Source: Owenia fusiformis (Eukaryota; Annelida; Polychaeta; Sabellida; Oweniidae). Taken from it: a stretch of 64,000 nucleotides of DNA. Below are positions 55,801-64,000 of the stretch, piece by piece (the first letter of the stretch is position 1; each line of letters starts with the position of its first letter). Both the position numbers and the translations under genes were made by a program. The notes beneath the pieces are model-generated. The model had not been told where the DNA came from. It was given only the letters and a program-made list of their open reading frames with translations, and did not search any database. Location of the stretch: assembly GCA_903813345.2 (NCBI GenBank), contig CAIIXF020000006.1, positions 990,001 through 1,054,000 on the forward strand, given 5' to 3'.

Positions 55801-58800
55801 TTGAAACAGTGACTTAATTTCATGATTTATGAAAAAGTGTTGGTAGAATCTGTCTAAAACTTGAATGGAATACTATGGGATGACCCTGTTAATCTACATG
55901 AATTGTGATAAATCATGAAAATTTTGGTTGTTGAATGAATAAACCAGGGACAGGTTTAAACAATTTTAACATTATATAAATAAAGTTCACTATAAAGTAC
56001 ATATCAATATATTCATACTCCAAGTACAAACATATGTTTATGATTAATATCGGAAACAGATTGATAGAATGCCTTGTTCTTATAAACATAATATTATAAC
56101 ATTGTAACTCTATATCTCTCTTCTTCAATGGATGTGTCTGTATACTACTGGATACCATTGTAAAATAACTCTCCATTTCAATGAATGTATGTGTATATTA
56201 CTAGAAAGCATGACAGGGAACATTTGGACATCAACGATCATCAAACCAAATAACTATAAAACTAGTTCAATCAATCAAGAGATTAACAGTCAATTACTTA
56301 GTTACAATGTTTTACATTTTTGTATCTTTCTCGAGGCCTGGGTACAGAGGTGTTGCTTCCCCATAGGCCCCGTAGGCAGGGCCAGATTGTTCCTTAGGCT
56401 GTCTATGAATACCAGCAGACTGTGGTCCTGATGGATGTCCTCCTATATTCTCAGGAGGGGCATGTTCTGCTTTTTGTTGTTTCAGCAATGCTTCAATAAC
56501 ACTCGCAGCCACTCCCTTATCAGCATTTTGATCGATCAGTCCAAGTAAGAAAGCGCCATCTTTCATCAGAAACGCATTGTTGGCACCACCTGGCTGGGAT
56601 GCCATTAGACCTCTGGAGACAATTGATGTCATGTGACCTCTACAAGCTGCAATCATCCACGAAAGAAAGCCGTATATATTGATTAGGATCAATACGCAGA
56701 GCCAAATCCAAACAACACGGAATATATCCCGGTTCATTTCATTCAAAGGCAGGATACATTGTGATGTTTGAGTGTACACGTTTCCAAGCTGACGAGTTTG
56801 AAAATCACAAAGGATTACATCTGGAAATGTCTGAGATCCAGATGTCCAATGCTGCCATGTTGATAATTCAACCAGAACCTTTGCAGCATAGCTACCTTCG
56901 ATTTTAATCATTGTCCCATTCACATTGATGTGGTCAGCAAGGTAAGAATCGACTCTACGAAGTTGAACAATCACATTGATAACATAGATCAGTTTTACAA
57001 TGGCAAAGACAATCACCAGATATGTACCATAGAAGGTTGTGCAGTAAGCACAGAGCTTTGCTACAGGGTCAGATTTTGCTTTCTTCATATAGTCTCCAAA
57101 CTTATCAACAAAAGATTGAATGTTCTGGTTTGAACCATCTTTGATCACTGCATCAACATCAAGTCCAGATTTTCCAGTAACAGCCCACCAGAGAATTATG
57201 GGAGCGAAGAAACAGACTGCCATATATACAAAATACAATGCAACATGGCGATGTTTGGCTTCTATTGCATCTCGCTGCAGATCCAACCCTACAGGAACCC
57301 CCTGAACAAGTGGGAGGTAATGTGTATGACTTTGCCAGCACTGTGCATTGGTGTAATCAACATGAGCATCAGAGAACTGGGCAGGAGTCCAGCATCGTAT
57401 CTTCTCCCCAAAGTTGATGACAATTGTGATATAAAGAGATGCCCCAATGAGGAACATAGGAGTATAGAGATAGTTGATCCTCAGAAAGATGTCATCACAG
57501 GTCTTCAGGCCTCTACCAATTTGACTTAAACCCTTAATGTACTCCATACTTCTTCAATCTGCAAAAGATAGAATAACAGGCATTTTTACTAGCTATATTT
57601 TGCTGTTTTTATCATTAGGTTGGGTTTGGGACAGTATTTGTCTCTCCTTATTGAAAGTTGTAATCTTTCCAAATATCAAGTACATGTAGGTTATCTGGCT
57701 GTAAGATTTTCAGTAGTGAAACATATGTCTGGAGGGAAGCCAGACTAATTCAGCAATTGCCCTGCTAAAATTTGTTAAAACCACTTCCTACAATATGCAA
57801 TTTAGAGTGTTGCAGTGATAATTTGTACATTACTATAATTTGGCCTTGATCAAATACCCTGTCTATTTTGATCCCACCGCACAAAGTCCGAGGGGAATAT
57901 AGGAAAGCTGTCCATCTATTGTCTGGGTGATAACTCAAATACCGGTTGATGGATTTGATTCAAATTTTATAGGCTTATGCCTTATGGGGTAGAACCTCTG
58001 CTCGAGAAGGAATTTTCAATAATTATGGACGCTTAATTCAAAATGGCCACCATTTTTCGTAAAAATATAATCTTTGATAACTCAAATACTAGTCGACCGA
58101 TTTGGTTCAAATTTTATATGCTGATGCCTAGGGACAAAGTAGATACGTTCAAGAAAGAATTTTCAAGATGGCAGCTGACTTTCAAAATGGCCACCATTTT
58201 TCATAAAAAAACATAATCTTTAATAATTCAAATACCAGAAAACGGGTAGAACCTCTGCTCGAGAAGGAATTTTCAATAATTATGGACGCTTAATTCAAAA
58301 TGGCCACCATTTTTCGTAAAAATATAATCTTTGATAACTCAAATACTAGTCGACCGATTTGGTTCAAATTTTATATGATGATGCCTAGGGAAAAAGTAGA
58401 TGTGTTCAATAAAGAATTTTCAAGATGGCGGCTGAATTTTAAAATGGCCGCCATTTTTCATAAAAAACGTAATCTTTGATAACTCAAATACTAGTTGACG
58501 GAATGTTATAAGCTGATGCCTAGGGACAAAGGAGCTACACTGAAGAAGAGATTTTTAGAGTGGTTGCTAAATATCAAAATTTTGGCGGCCATTTTTCGTA
58601 AAAATTGTAACCAGTGATAACTCAAGTATCAGTGAACGGATTTGGATCAAATGAATTTTAAAATGGTGGCCATTTTTTGTAAAAAAGTAAACAGATTTGA
58701 ACAGATTTGGATCAAATTTTATACGATCATGCCCACGGGATGTCATCGCCTGATTTGGTCAATGTTAGGGAGCAGGTCGTTTTTACAATAAATTTCAATA

Positions 58801-61800
58801 TTTTCACACAAAATATTTTTTTACTGAAAAACTGCTCATTCGCAGAGAAAATGTACTAGCACATGCAATGACAATGTCAATCACGCTTCTGTACGAAATT
58901 CGGCGGAAGTCTTTTATAATCTAATACGAAGTTACTAAAAAAGGCGCGAACGCCCTACACTCAAAATGATCGTTTTTCCATTATAACTTTTTAACGTAAT
59001 TTAACGAAGGCTTCTAATTATTATCCAAGATAGTCTAAATACCGATTAAAATATTTCTTACTTCAAACAGATACGCCGTCTTTTATTCAATTTTTTAAAA
59101 AATAATAAAAAATAACTCTTGTCAATGTTAGGGAGCAGTCAATGTTAGGGAGCAAAATGATTTTATCAGAATATTAAAAATGTAGCAAATGGCCATTTAA
59201 AATATGTATGGCATTTATAAACTGAACAATTTTGTTTGTATGATTATTTGATACCCTTTGGGGAGGAAAGCGTTAAAATTGTAAGAAAATCATTGAAAAG
59301 GTTATTTTGCATTTTTTATTTTCAGCTAAATCCTGTTTACGTTCGTTTTAGAAATATTTAGATGCGAACCATTCCTTCTTTATTCGTTGACCTCTAACTG
59401 TAAATGAATGGATGTATCGTTATATACACTTTTTGATGATGTCATCAGTTCACAATCCTAAATTGTGGATGATAAATTATCTGAACTGATATATAGGCTT
59501 GAGAAATCTCCGACATCCTTCAGTTCTATGATTTGATATTTTCCTAGTATTAAAGTAAGAGAGTTAGTCTCGCACTTATCTTTACGACCGGGTATCACCT
59601 GATAGCTGGCACAAACGCTATGAAGGGCTCATTGCGCAGTTACATGTATGATAGTAGATTTTTACACGTATACTTCAATTTGTCAATACTCAGACAATGC
59701 AGTATATAACCGATCTCTGTTATATGTGTACCACTTGCTAATGATACTCTAAAGCCCGGTATACACCAATCGGACAAGTTGGGACCTCCATAGACTTAAC
59801 ATGGCGTGGGACCTAGTGGGACCTTTTGGGATTTTGCCCCATGAAGTCCGTGGGAATCAATGGGACTCCGTCGGATTTTGCCCCAACTTGCATATAATCT
59901 TGCCTTATCGAGTCCCATGAGGTCCCACGTTGGACTCGATGGGATTCGATGGGGCAGGATGGGGCAAAATCCCACGGAGTCCCATCTTGCCCCATCGAGA
60001 ATGAACATGTTCATTCTTTCCATGGGGCATCGTGGGATTTCCGATCAGGTCACATGTTATGTGAAGCCCAACATACACCAATGGGGCAAGGTGGGATTTG
60101 CTCCCTAACATTGACTGCTCCCTAACATTGACAAGAGTTATTTTTTATTATTTTTTAAAAAATTGAATAAAAGACGGCGTATCTGTTTGAAGTAAGAAAT
60201 ATTTTAATCAGTATTTAGACTATCTTGGATAATAATTAGAAGCCTTCGTTAAATTACGTTAAAAAGTTATAATGGAAAAACAATCATTTTGAGTGTAGGG
60301 CGTTCGCGCCTTTTTTAATAACTTCGTATTAGATTATAAAAGACTTCCGCCGAATTTCGTACAGAAGCGTGATTGACATTGTCATTGCATGTTTTTCAGG
60401 CGATGACATCCCGTGATGCCTAGAGACACAGTACCTCTGTTTGAGAAAGATTTTCAAAATGGCTGCTGAATTTCAAAATTGCTGCCTTATTTTGTAAAAA
60501 AAAAAATCTTTGAGAACTCAAATGCTAATTTATGGACATGGTCTACATTTTAAATGTTGATGCCTAGGGACAAACAAGCTCTGCTCAAGAAGGAATTTTC
60601 AAGATTTGAGTTTTTCTAGTTAGGTCCTGGTTATTCCCCTTGCTAGACTTGCTAGTAATTAATAAGTATTTTAGAATATTGACAGTTCTAGTGGCTTGTG
60701 ATTCATTTTGGCTTTGAATAATGGTGCAACACAAAATACATGTACTACAACCAAATTGTATCAATTAAGTAAATAATGAATAAAACCAGTAAAATCATTG
60801 AAAGTAGTTTGATATCACAGTTAAGTATACATGTACCAGTGTATGTACATGTATGCCCAAAACAGCAAAAATCAATCACTCCCATATTGCCAATAGTAAA
60901 GCATTTTGGAACAACTATAATATGAATAGGCATAAACTACATAATATTAGATACACTAAAATGAATACTTACAGAGTAAGTTTAGTTCTTGCTTGAAGTC
61001 AGTCATTTACTACAGCCAGTGAAACCTGATGTCGATGCTTGTTAAACTTGCTAGTTGTATATTGAACCTAAGCTACCATGAAAATTGGTTCATATCCAAG
61101 ACAGCTGCACTGGAACAGTGTGCTGTTTTTATCGTAACTGATAAACATTGAAGCAGTTCAAGTTCTTGGGTTATATTAAAACACAATTATAAAAAACTGC
61201 ATATTTTTCAACCTCAGAATATTCCATTCACTAGAAGTTCAAGCAACACATACAAATTCAGTTGAATGGATTATTGTTAACTGAAAATGAACAAAGGCAT
61301 CTAATATGTCTGCTCTTTATATGAATCAATATAGCAGCGAAAGCTAGTACAAAAAATAGGTTGCTAGGAAACTGAATAGCCTATAACAGTCTTCATATTT
61401 AATTTTATTCACCCCAGCCCATTTCTGTTGAATCAAAGAACTATATTGCAATTAACATTATTATTGCATTATTAAATATTATATGGAATATTATATTTGC
61501 ATGCAAAATGTTTGCATATCTTGAATTGCTTGTGGTTAATTAAATGTGAATCCTCTTGTATTTTATGCTTCTCTGACATGTAATTTAAAAACATAATATG
61601 GCTGATTATTACCGCATGTGGTAATTTCCAATTTGAGCAGGTCTTACCACTAAAAGGCACCAACCTGTAATTTCAGGGAGTTGCTGTTTTTCTAGCTGAT
61701 TTCCTCATCCAGTAAAACCTGTCTATTATTTACTGGGATCAAAAGTTAAAAAGTGTTCTGATTAGCGGATCTTCACATTTCAAGTTCTTTTTTTTATTTA

Positions 61801-63686
61801 CCATTGCAGTCAATGGGAAATTTTGTAATTGGGACATTGAAAAAGTGTTCACATTGAGAGGTGTTTGGATTAGGGAGGTGTTCAGATATATAAGTTCTTC
61901 TGTAGTATATTGGAAACCTATTATAAAAATAATTTGGGCATAAAAAGTGTTCACATAGTATAGTTTGGATTAGAGATGTGTTCAGATATACAAGTTCCAC
62001 TGTAAGATGTTACATACCTGTTATCGTCTTGATACTAAACCAGAACAGTTATCTTGATACTCTAGTGAACTGAAATCATATGATGGTAGCATGAACCTCA
62101 TATTTACCTATACCTGCATATAACTGGCTCTAGTATTTCTATCTTATTTTTCTGTATTCTAGAGTGAGGAGTAAAGACCACAAGAAGAGAGCCACTGGGA
62201 GGATTCCATTAACACTGGGGGAGGGCATGCAACTGTCTGTTGGAGTGTAAGCCAGTTTTTATTGTTTCGTGGAATTAAGTCTGTTGGGGTACAGAGAATA
62301 GAGTAACCCCACTGTTTTTTCCATTAGTGTATACATTGTCTGGGCATTAACTCAAATATCATTCACACTATATGAACCCTTAAGAAATTTCTCTCAAAAG
62401 TCAGTTTCCTGGAAAATGAAGATGTCATACCTATTGATCAGATTAGTATTTATGGATCCATCCCATACACAGTGTTTTCCCCAGGAATTTTATCTCAAAT
62501 GGGTGCAAAATTCATATTTTCACAATTTAGACCAAATCTGGTCAAAATATACCCATTTTATGATTTTTATGATTTCAAGTGGGTGCAAATAGATTCTCAG
62601 GTGGGTACATGTGTATTATTAAAATATCAAGTGGATGCAGCGACCACTTGCATTAATGCTGAGGAGATACCCTGTTTAGAGAAATTCCTTGGGATATCAT
62701 GTCAGGCCCATAGCCAGGATTTGCCAAGGGGGGTTCAGTTTTCAAAAATGTCCAGGGGGGGTTCACATTTGACAATTTTGGCCCAAGTATGGCCTAAAAT
62801 CACTTGAGGAGTGCTCAAAATTGTGAAAACTGCATGATTTTTGGGCCGGGGGGGGGGGGGGGTTGCAGGGTTCGGGCCTGCATGTGCTTGAATTATTGTA
62901 TGTTTTACAGGTATAATCTGGTGCGCACTTGTACGAAGCCAGCTGCTGTTAAACTTTATAAGAAAACCAATGAAGAAGTGAAGACTGTCTCTAAGACTGT
63001 CCTTACAGTGAGTTTTACAACATTTGAAATATAGCAGATGTCAAATAAATATGATTTCAATGTAACATTTTCTGAACTGTATCATAGTGATGACATGTTT
63101 GAACCCATAGTAAAAAAATTATTTAAAAGTGAGGTTTTAAACATTTTTCCTGAAGTAATGAAAAGATTTGCTCTCCAATGCCTAGTTCTGCTTAATTATT
63201 CCAAAGTAGAAATAATTGAGAATAGCCTGCATCATTGTTCGAAATAGTTACAAACCTCTGTAAATATTAGAGCTTGCATATTAAAGGAAGTTGCTCACAA
63301 AATTCCTTCAAGAAATAATAAAAGGAGCATCTTCCCCTTATAATGTCCTTATTGTCCTACGATTGACTTGAACAAATATTTTCAACCCTTTGTTCAGGAA
63401 AGAAGCTTCGTATGTCAGTCTCTTTATTGCCCCCTTTTCAAATCTTCAAATATTTCTTTTTTTTTAATCTGAATAATGAAGTTTACCCAAAGAGTTAGCA
63501 TGAAGAACCTGAGAGCATAGTGGTCTGGACTGTATGGTATATGTACTCTTGAATTTACACATTCCTTGTAGGAAACAGCAGAGGTTCTGATGCCCCAAGA
63601 TCTCAAGGTCAGCCAGGAGTATTCTGGGAGAAAAATTTGCTTTGAAAATGAGGAAGTTCGCGAAATGAAAAACTTTGGTGCTACAG
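34847..63686 (+). CDS. XRCC6: XRCC6 (Ku70), ten N-terminal/central coding exons, 3' partial
   Basis: Subunit of the Ku70/Ku80 ring that binds DNA ends and starts non-homologous end joining. Exons: 34847-34933, 37194-37295, 38113-38187, 38543-38590, 39193-39344, 39601-39787, 40127-40206, 62163-62246, 62911-63007, 63572-63686, then off the right edge. All are frame-consistent, 342 residues so far. The protein has an acidic N-terminus, then a von Willebrand A-like domain (DGLIFLIDCTESMFE, KIISSDKDLMGIVFYGT, NYSLSEAMWTCQNMFS, KRVLLFTNNDIPH, DVTLFYRDLL) and the start of the Ku core beta-barrel (LSVGVYNLVR, AAVKLYKKTNEEVKT). Intron 7 is about 22 kb and holds three opposite-strand genes or gene relics. 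The C-terminal arm and SAP domain are not in the window. Start chosen at the last ATG of the tandem array because it alone opens into exon 1. Confidence 0.95.
35041..37033. repeat. Satellite-like array of 'AAATGGCGGCCATTT' modules in XRCC6 intron 1
   Basis: Starts ATCCCATCGAACGAAG, then a CCGT-rich microsatellite (35085-35145), then about ten modules of 110-200 bp. Each has a palindromic GGCCATTTTGAAAAATGGCC-type core, CTCGAAAAGTAGTGGAGCGA and GTGAATACTATAAGCATGGC. It closes near GTTCGATG at 37025-37033, an inverted form of the start. Same family as 17195-17791 and 57871-60613. Confidence 0.85.
37273..37392 (+). repeat. Three tandem 40-bp copies of the XRCC6 exon 2 splice donor
   Basis: Units start at 37273, 37313 and 37353. 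Each repeats CTTGCAATAAAGGTAAGG, giving three equal donors at 37296, 37336 and 37376. The first keeps frame with exon 3; using the others would add 40 or 80 nt and shift frame. Confidence 0.92.
38871..38964. repeat. ~24-bp tandem repeat in XRCC6 intron 4
   Basis: Four copies of AATGAATGAAAACAAAAGAC with small changes. Confidence 0.75.
40943..41380. mobile_element. CG-rich MITE with perfect 25-bp ends, TA target
   Basis: Starts TACTGTACGCCCGGTATT and ends with the exact reverse complement (25 bp perfect, counting the flanking TA). The interior is rich in TCGCGAAA motifs, unlike the AT-rich surroundings, and carries TGCGCATGCGC (41151-41161) and two CACGTG boxes (41175-41180, 41193-41198). Non-coding. 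Confidence 0.88.
41498..41600. repeat. Microsatellite (TACAG/TACAGTACAG-rich)
   Basis: Irregular run of ACAGT/AGTAC units that ends directly at the SINE head. Confidence 0.8.
41603..41995 (+). mobile_element. tRNA-derived SINE with TACAA microsatellite tail
   Basis: The head has an A box (CAGCTCAGCGGTAGTG) and B box (GGATTCGATCC) of an RNA polymerase III promoter. A ~240-bp body follows (GGCTCCTTCAAGGAGGGGTT, TACCCAAGAGGTATTGCTCA, TTGGTGGTAAACAAAATACA), then an (AATAC/AGTAC)n tail. A minus-strand relative lies at 48567-49200. Confidence 0.8.
42111..43196 (-). pseudogene. Class A (rhodopsin-like) GPCR, intronless, two frameshifts
   Basis: Seven-helix receptor remnant inside XRCC6 intron 7. 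Helix 1 (GFFGNFIVLFVF) is followed at about 43008 by a stop caused by one extra base. The frame then resumes with SSMLIMNQSMTDLFASL (helix 2) and runs through the helix 3 end TIKRYIALIHPLTY (KRY in place of DRY), helices 4-5 and helix 6 (SVGFFLCW). Around 42410 a one-base loss shifts frame again into helix 7 with the NPFIY motif (NCCINPFIYSF) and a Ser-rich tail. The absence of introns is usual for lineage-expanded invertebrate receptors. Either a young pseudogene or two sequencing errors. The ligand cannot be predicted. Confidence 0.82.
43385..43442. repeat. 18-bp tandem repeat, three copies
   Basis: GTTGGTAATGGTGTGACT repeated just upstream (5') of the GPCR relic. Confidence 0.85.
43519..48245. 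mobile_element. 4.7-kb foldback element with ~1-kb or longer inverted arms
   Basis: Left end ATAGCGCAGTCAGATGTCC; right end is its reverse complement. Matching points include GACTTTTTCAGGAAAGC (43560) with its complement near 48200, CAAATATGGGACATCAAGTA (43875) with 47885, and CCCCTATCAGGCGGGGAGG (43681) with 48075. The arms contain tandem ~175-bp modules (44044, 44210, 44385; mirrored at 46960-47740). Inner segments 45090-45290 and 45900-46110 also pair. No open frame of note; includes a ~20-G tract at about 44659. Confidence 0.85.
48567..49200 (-). mobile_element. Truncated SINE copy split by a ~425-bp insertion
   Basis: Minus-strand relative of the 41603 SINE: GTTTACCACCAATGAAAGTG at 48575 and CTCCAATGAGGGGTTCCTGG-type body near 49110 are separated by unrelated sequence (about 48642-49066). 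The tRNA-like head is missing. Confidence 0.65.
49201..50316. other. Region downstream of innexin copy 1
   Basis: No gene seen in 49201-49880. From about 49880 to 50316 the sequence is homologous to 55970-56311 (innexin 3' flank) and marks the left limit of the tandem duplication. Confidence 0.5.
50317..51553 (-). pseudogene. Innexin copy 1, single-base frameshift
   Basis: Near-identical to the intact innexin at 56312-57547 but 1237 bp instead of 1236. One extra base at about 51003-51005 (ACAATTGGCAAAG against ACAATGGCAAAG) shifts frame within transmembrane helix 3, so the product would stop at 197 residues. Sequence on both sides remains open and conserved: EL1 CWTPAQFSDAHVDYTNAQCW and EL2 CDF..QCILPLNEMNRDIF. 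A very young pseudogene or a consensus error. Coding exon is single; an acceptor-like TATTTTGCAG precedes the start codon on the minus strand, as in copy 2. Confidence 0.85.
51942..52111. other. Part of the innexin copy 1 5'-UTR intron
   Basis: No gene seen; AT-rich. 51840-51930 still aligns with the copy 2 intron (GATCCTGGTTATTCC). Confidence 0.4.
52254..52585. mobile_element. ~330-bp MITE nested in the TTAA element
   Basis: Ends TTCCAGTGAGCTGCCATCTT and AAGATGGCAGCTTACTGGAA. The inverted arms pair for about 60 bp, including GGAAGTGATGTCATC and ACTCTCAACTT. Confidence 0.8.
52604..53070. mobile_element. 467-bp TIR element, left copy of a direct pair
   Basis: Ends AGGCCAAAATGCCCTAATAC and GAATTAGGGCAGTTTTGCCT form an imperfect inverted repeat including a GTGACGT/ACGTCAC step. 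Almost identical to 53934-54400. Confidence 0.78.
53934..54400. mobile_element. 467-bp TIR element, right copy of a direct pair
   Basis: Same length and ends as the copy at 52604-53070, with only a few substitutions. The two flank 863 bp of unrelated non-coding sequence, giving a composite-like arrangement. Confidence 0.78.
54571..54700 (-). other. Probable 5' UTR exon of innexin copy 1
   Basis: On the minus strand ACTCTGTAAGTATTC is a strong donor at 54569-54570, and the same donor context recurs 5' of copy 2 at 60971-60972. Upstream sequence is also homologous between the two. The exon's 5' limit is not visible. Confidence 0.45.
55303..55770. repeat. 96-bp tandem array, about five copies
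   Basis: CATTGTGAGGT recurs at 55396, 55492, 55588 and 55684, exactly 96 bp apart. Units contain CAGATGTACAGGTTCTTCTG, ACACATTTTACAGAAATAATT and GACATAAGT. Related single units lie at 61780-62005, upstream of innexin copy 2. Confidence 0.88.
56312..57547 (-). CDS. Innexin gap-junction protein, intact copy
   Basis: Gap-junction/hemichannel subunit of the plasma membrane, 411 residues in one coding exon. Four membrane helices at about 28-46, 103-122, 174-196 and 277-299. Extracellular loop 1 has the innexin pair of cysteines (C52 in RCWTPAQF, C70 in NAQCW); loop 2 has C247 (LCDF) and C264 (SQCILPLNE). The C-terminal tail is Pro/Gly/Gln-rich and cytosolic. Helix 2 lacks a clear YYQW signature, an oddity within the family. 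A splice acceptor-like TCTTTTGCAG precedes the start codon and a strong donor at 60971-60972 marks the likely 5' UTR exon. The gene is nested in XRCC6 intron 7 on the opposite strand, 6.0 kb from its frameshifted twin. Confidence 0.93.
   Translation of the reverse strand: MEYIKGLSQIGRGLKTCDDIFLRINYLYTPMFLIGASLYITIVINFGEKIRCWTPAQFSDAHVDYTNAQCWQSHTHYLPLVQGVPVGLDLQRDAIEAKHRHVALYFVYMAVCFFAPIILWWAVTGKSGLDVDAVIKDGSNQNIQSFVDKFGDYMKKAKSDPVAKLCAYCTTFYGTYLVIVFAIVKLIYVINVIVQLRRVDSYLADHINVNGTMIKIEGSYAAKVLVELSTWQHWTSGSQTFPDVILCDFQTRQLGNVYTQTSQCILPLNEMNRDIFRVVWIWLCVLILINIYGFLSWMIAACRGHMTSIVSRGLMASQPGGANNAFLMKDGAFLLGLIDQNADKGVAASVIEALLKQQKAEHAPPENIGGHPSGPQSAGIHRQPKEQSGPAYGAYGEATPLYPGLEKDTKM
58734..60415. 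mobile_element. 1.7-kb foldback transposon with CAC ends and 5-bp duplication
   Basis: Perfect 20-bp ends CACGGGATGTCATCGCCTGA (58734-58753) and its reverse complement (60396-60415), flanked by the duplicated target ATGCC (58729-58733, 60416-60420). Long arms of about 300 bp pair (58858-59155 with 60108-60393), including AAGGCGCGAACGCCCTAC. The left arm has an extra ~105 bp. GTCAATGTTAGGGAGCA occurs three times on the left and twice, inverted, on the right. No transposase. CAC ends with 5-bp duplication resemble Transib/RAG-like elements, which is inference. Confidence 0.82.
59755..60100. repeat. Inner repeat rich in TGGGAC/TGGGGC palindromes
   Basis: Centre of the CAC-ended foldback. ATACACCAATCGGACAAGTT near the left is echoed by ATACACCAATGGGGCAAGGT near the right, with many AAATCCCA/TGGGATTT inverted copies between. 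Non-coding. Confidence 0.55.
60973..61160 (-). other. Probable 5' UTR exon of innexin copy 2
   Basis: Homologous to the region after 54571 (TTGCTAG.TGTATATTGAA, CAGCTGCAC.GGAACA.TGTGCTG shared with gaps) and carries the same donor, CTCTGTAAGTATTCAT on the minus strand. The 5' limit is uncertain. Confidence 0.45.
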
Positions 63687-63765
63687 GTAACTGGAATGTT
63701 TTTTATACCAAATTCTTTCATAGCTTTATTATTAATTCGTTATTTGTACAAATTACCAAACGTTT

Positions 63766-64000
63766 AACAAACAACAAGTAAAGCCAATAGACACCCAAAA
63801 GGCATATATGCGGTGTAACAGTAGTACATACAAACAACAAGTAAAGCCAATAGACACCCAAAAGGCATATATGCGGTGTAACAGTAGTACATAACAAACA
63901 ACAAGTAAAGCCAATAGACACCCAAAAGGCATATATGCGGTGTAACAGTAGTACATAACAAACAACAAGTAAAGCCAATAGACACCCAAAAGGCATATAT
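63766..64000. repeat. 63-64-bp tandem array running off the window
   Basis: GTAAAGCCAATAGACACCCA recurs at 63778, 63841, 63905 and 63969; units include GGCATATATGCGGTGTAACA. Lies in the XRCC6 intron after exon 10. The open minus-strand frames across it only reflect the period. Confidence 0.92.

Larger units (their letters stand above)
57871..60613. repeat. Dispersed array (ATCCCACCGCACAAAG...) inserted in the innexin copy 2 intron
   Basis: Absent from the copy 1 intron, which joins at GTCTATTTT / CCTGGTTATTCC. Modules repeat GATAACTCAAATACTAGTCG, TGATGCCTAGGGACAAAG, AAAATGGCCGCCATTTTTC. Same family as 35041-37033. It is itself split by the 58734-60415 element. Confidence 0.8.

Noticed and set aside
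58754-59155. Interstitial telomere repeat (TTAGGG in GTCAATGTTAGGGAGCA)
   Set aside because: TTAGGG occurs singly within a longer 17-bp motif, not in tandem.
62703-62882. Short TIR element (CAGGCCC...GGGCCTG)
   Set aside because: Only seven bases of the ends match and no target duplication is clear.
63718-63996. Cys/Leu-rich repeat protein on the minus strand
   Set aside because: Three overlapping frames are open only because the 63-64-bp tandem unit lacks stops; no domain or start context.

Overview
This is a 64-kb piece of AT-rich, intron-rich animal DNA. It holds genuine innexins (absent from echinoderms and not the vertebrate pannexin form), a class A GPCR, a tRNA-derived SINE, many short terminal-inverted-repeat (TIR) elements and compact introns. 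A protostome, most likely a lophotrochozoan such as a mollusc, brachiopod or annelid, fits best; the species cannot be named from sequence alone.

Layout. 1-11335 (+): the last 18 coding exons of an importin-7/8 (RanBP7) gene, with the N-terminal exons off the left edge. 11336-15553: tail-to-tail region holding both 3' UTRs. 15554-32991 (-): a complete DDB1 gene in 25 coding exons whose lengths sum to exactly 1143 codons plus stop. Intron 13 of DDB1 contains an opposite-strand, six-exon gene for a secreted protein with four chitin-binding (peritrophin-A/CBM14) domains (22559-25270). 32992-34846: head-to-head promoter region. 34847-63686 and beyond (+): XRCC6 (Ku70), ten coding exons, C-terminal part off the right edge. 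Its seventh intron is about 22 kb and carries, on the opposite strand, a twice-frameshifted GPCR relic and two tandemly duplicated innexin genes, one intact and one with a single-base frameshift, all embedded in transposon-derived sequence.

The most striking hidden layer is RNA. Eight introns of the importin gene each contain one sense-oriented 73-nt element that has been mistaken-looking 'repeat' sequence but carries boxes C, D', C' and D plus a terminal stem. Its D' guide is invariant in all eight and complementary to an ACCCGAAAG segment of large-subunit rRNA, the target of the snR39b/SNORD2 type. A second 65-66-nt box C/D family occupies four further importin introns and one intron of DDB1, again in the sense of its host. 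So nearly every mid-to-late intron of the importin gene is a snoRNA carrier, and one copy has moved to the neighbouring housekeeping gene.

Other notable structures: the Ku70 start codon is the twelfth and last ATG of a perfect-period 61-bp tandem array; the Ku70 exon 2 splice donor is triplicated; DDB1 and Ku70, both DNA-damage-response genes, are divergent neighbours with NRF1-, E2F- and ETS-like motifs; a 4.7-kb foldback occupies the Ku70 intron; and several well-delimited non-autonomous transposons (hAT-like with 8-bp duplication, TTAA-flanked, TA-flanked, and a CAC-ended one with 5-bp duplication) are nested in one another.
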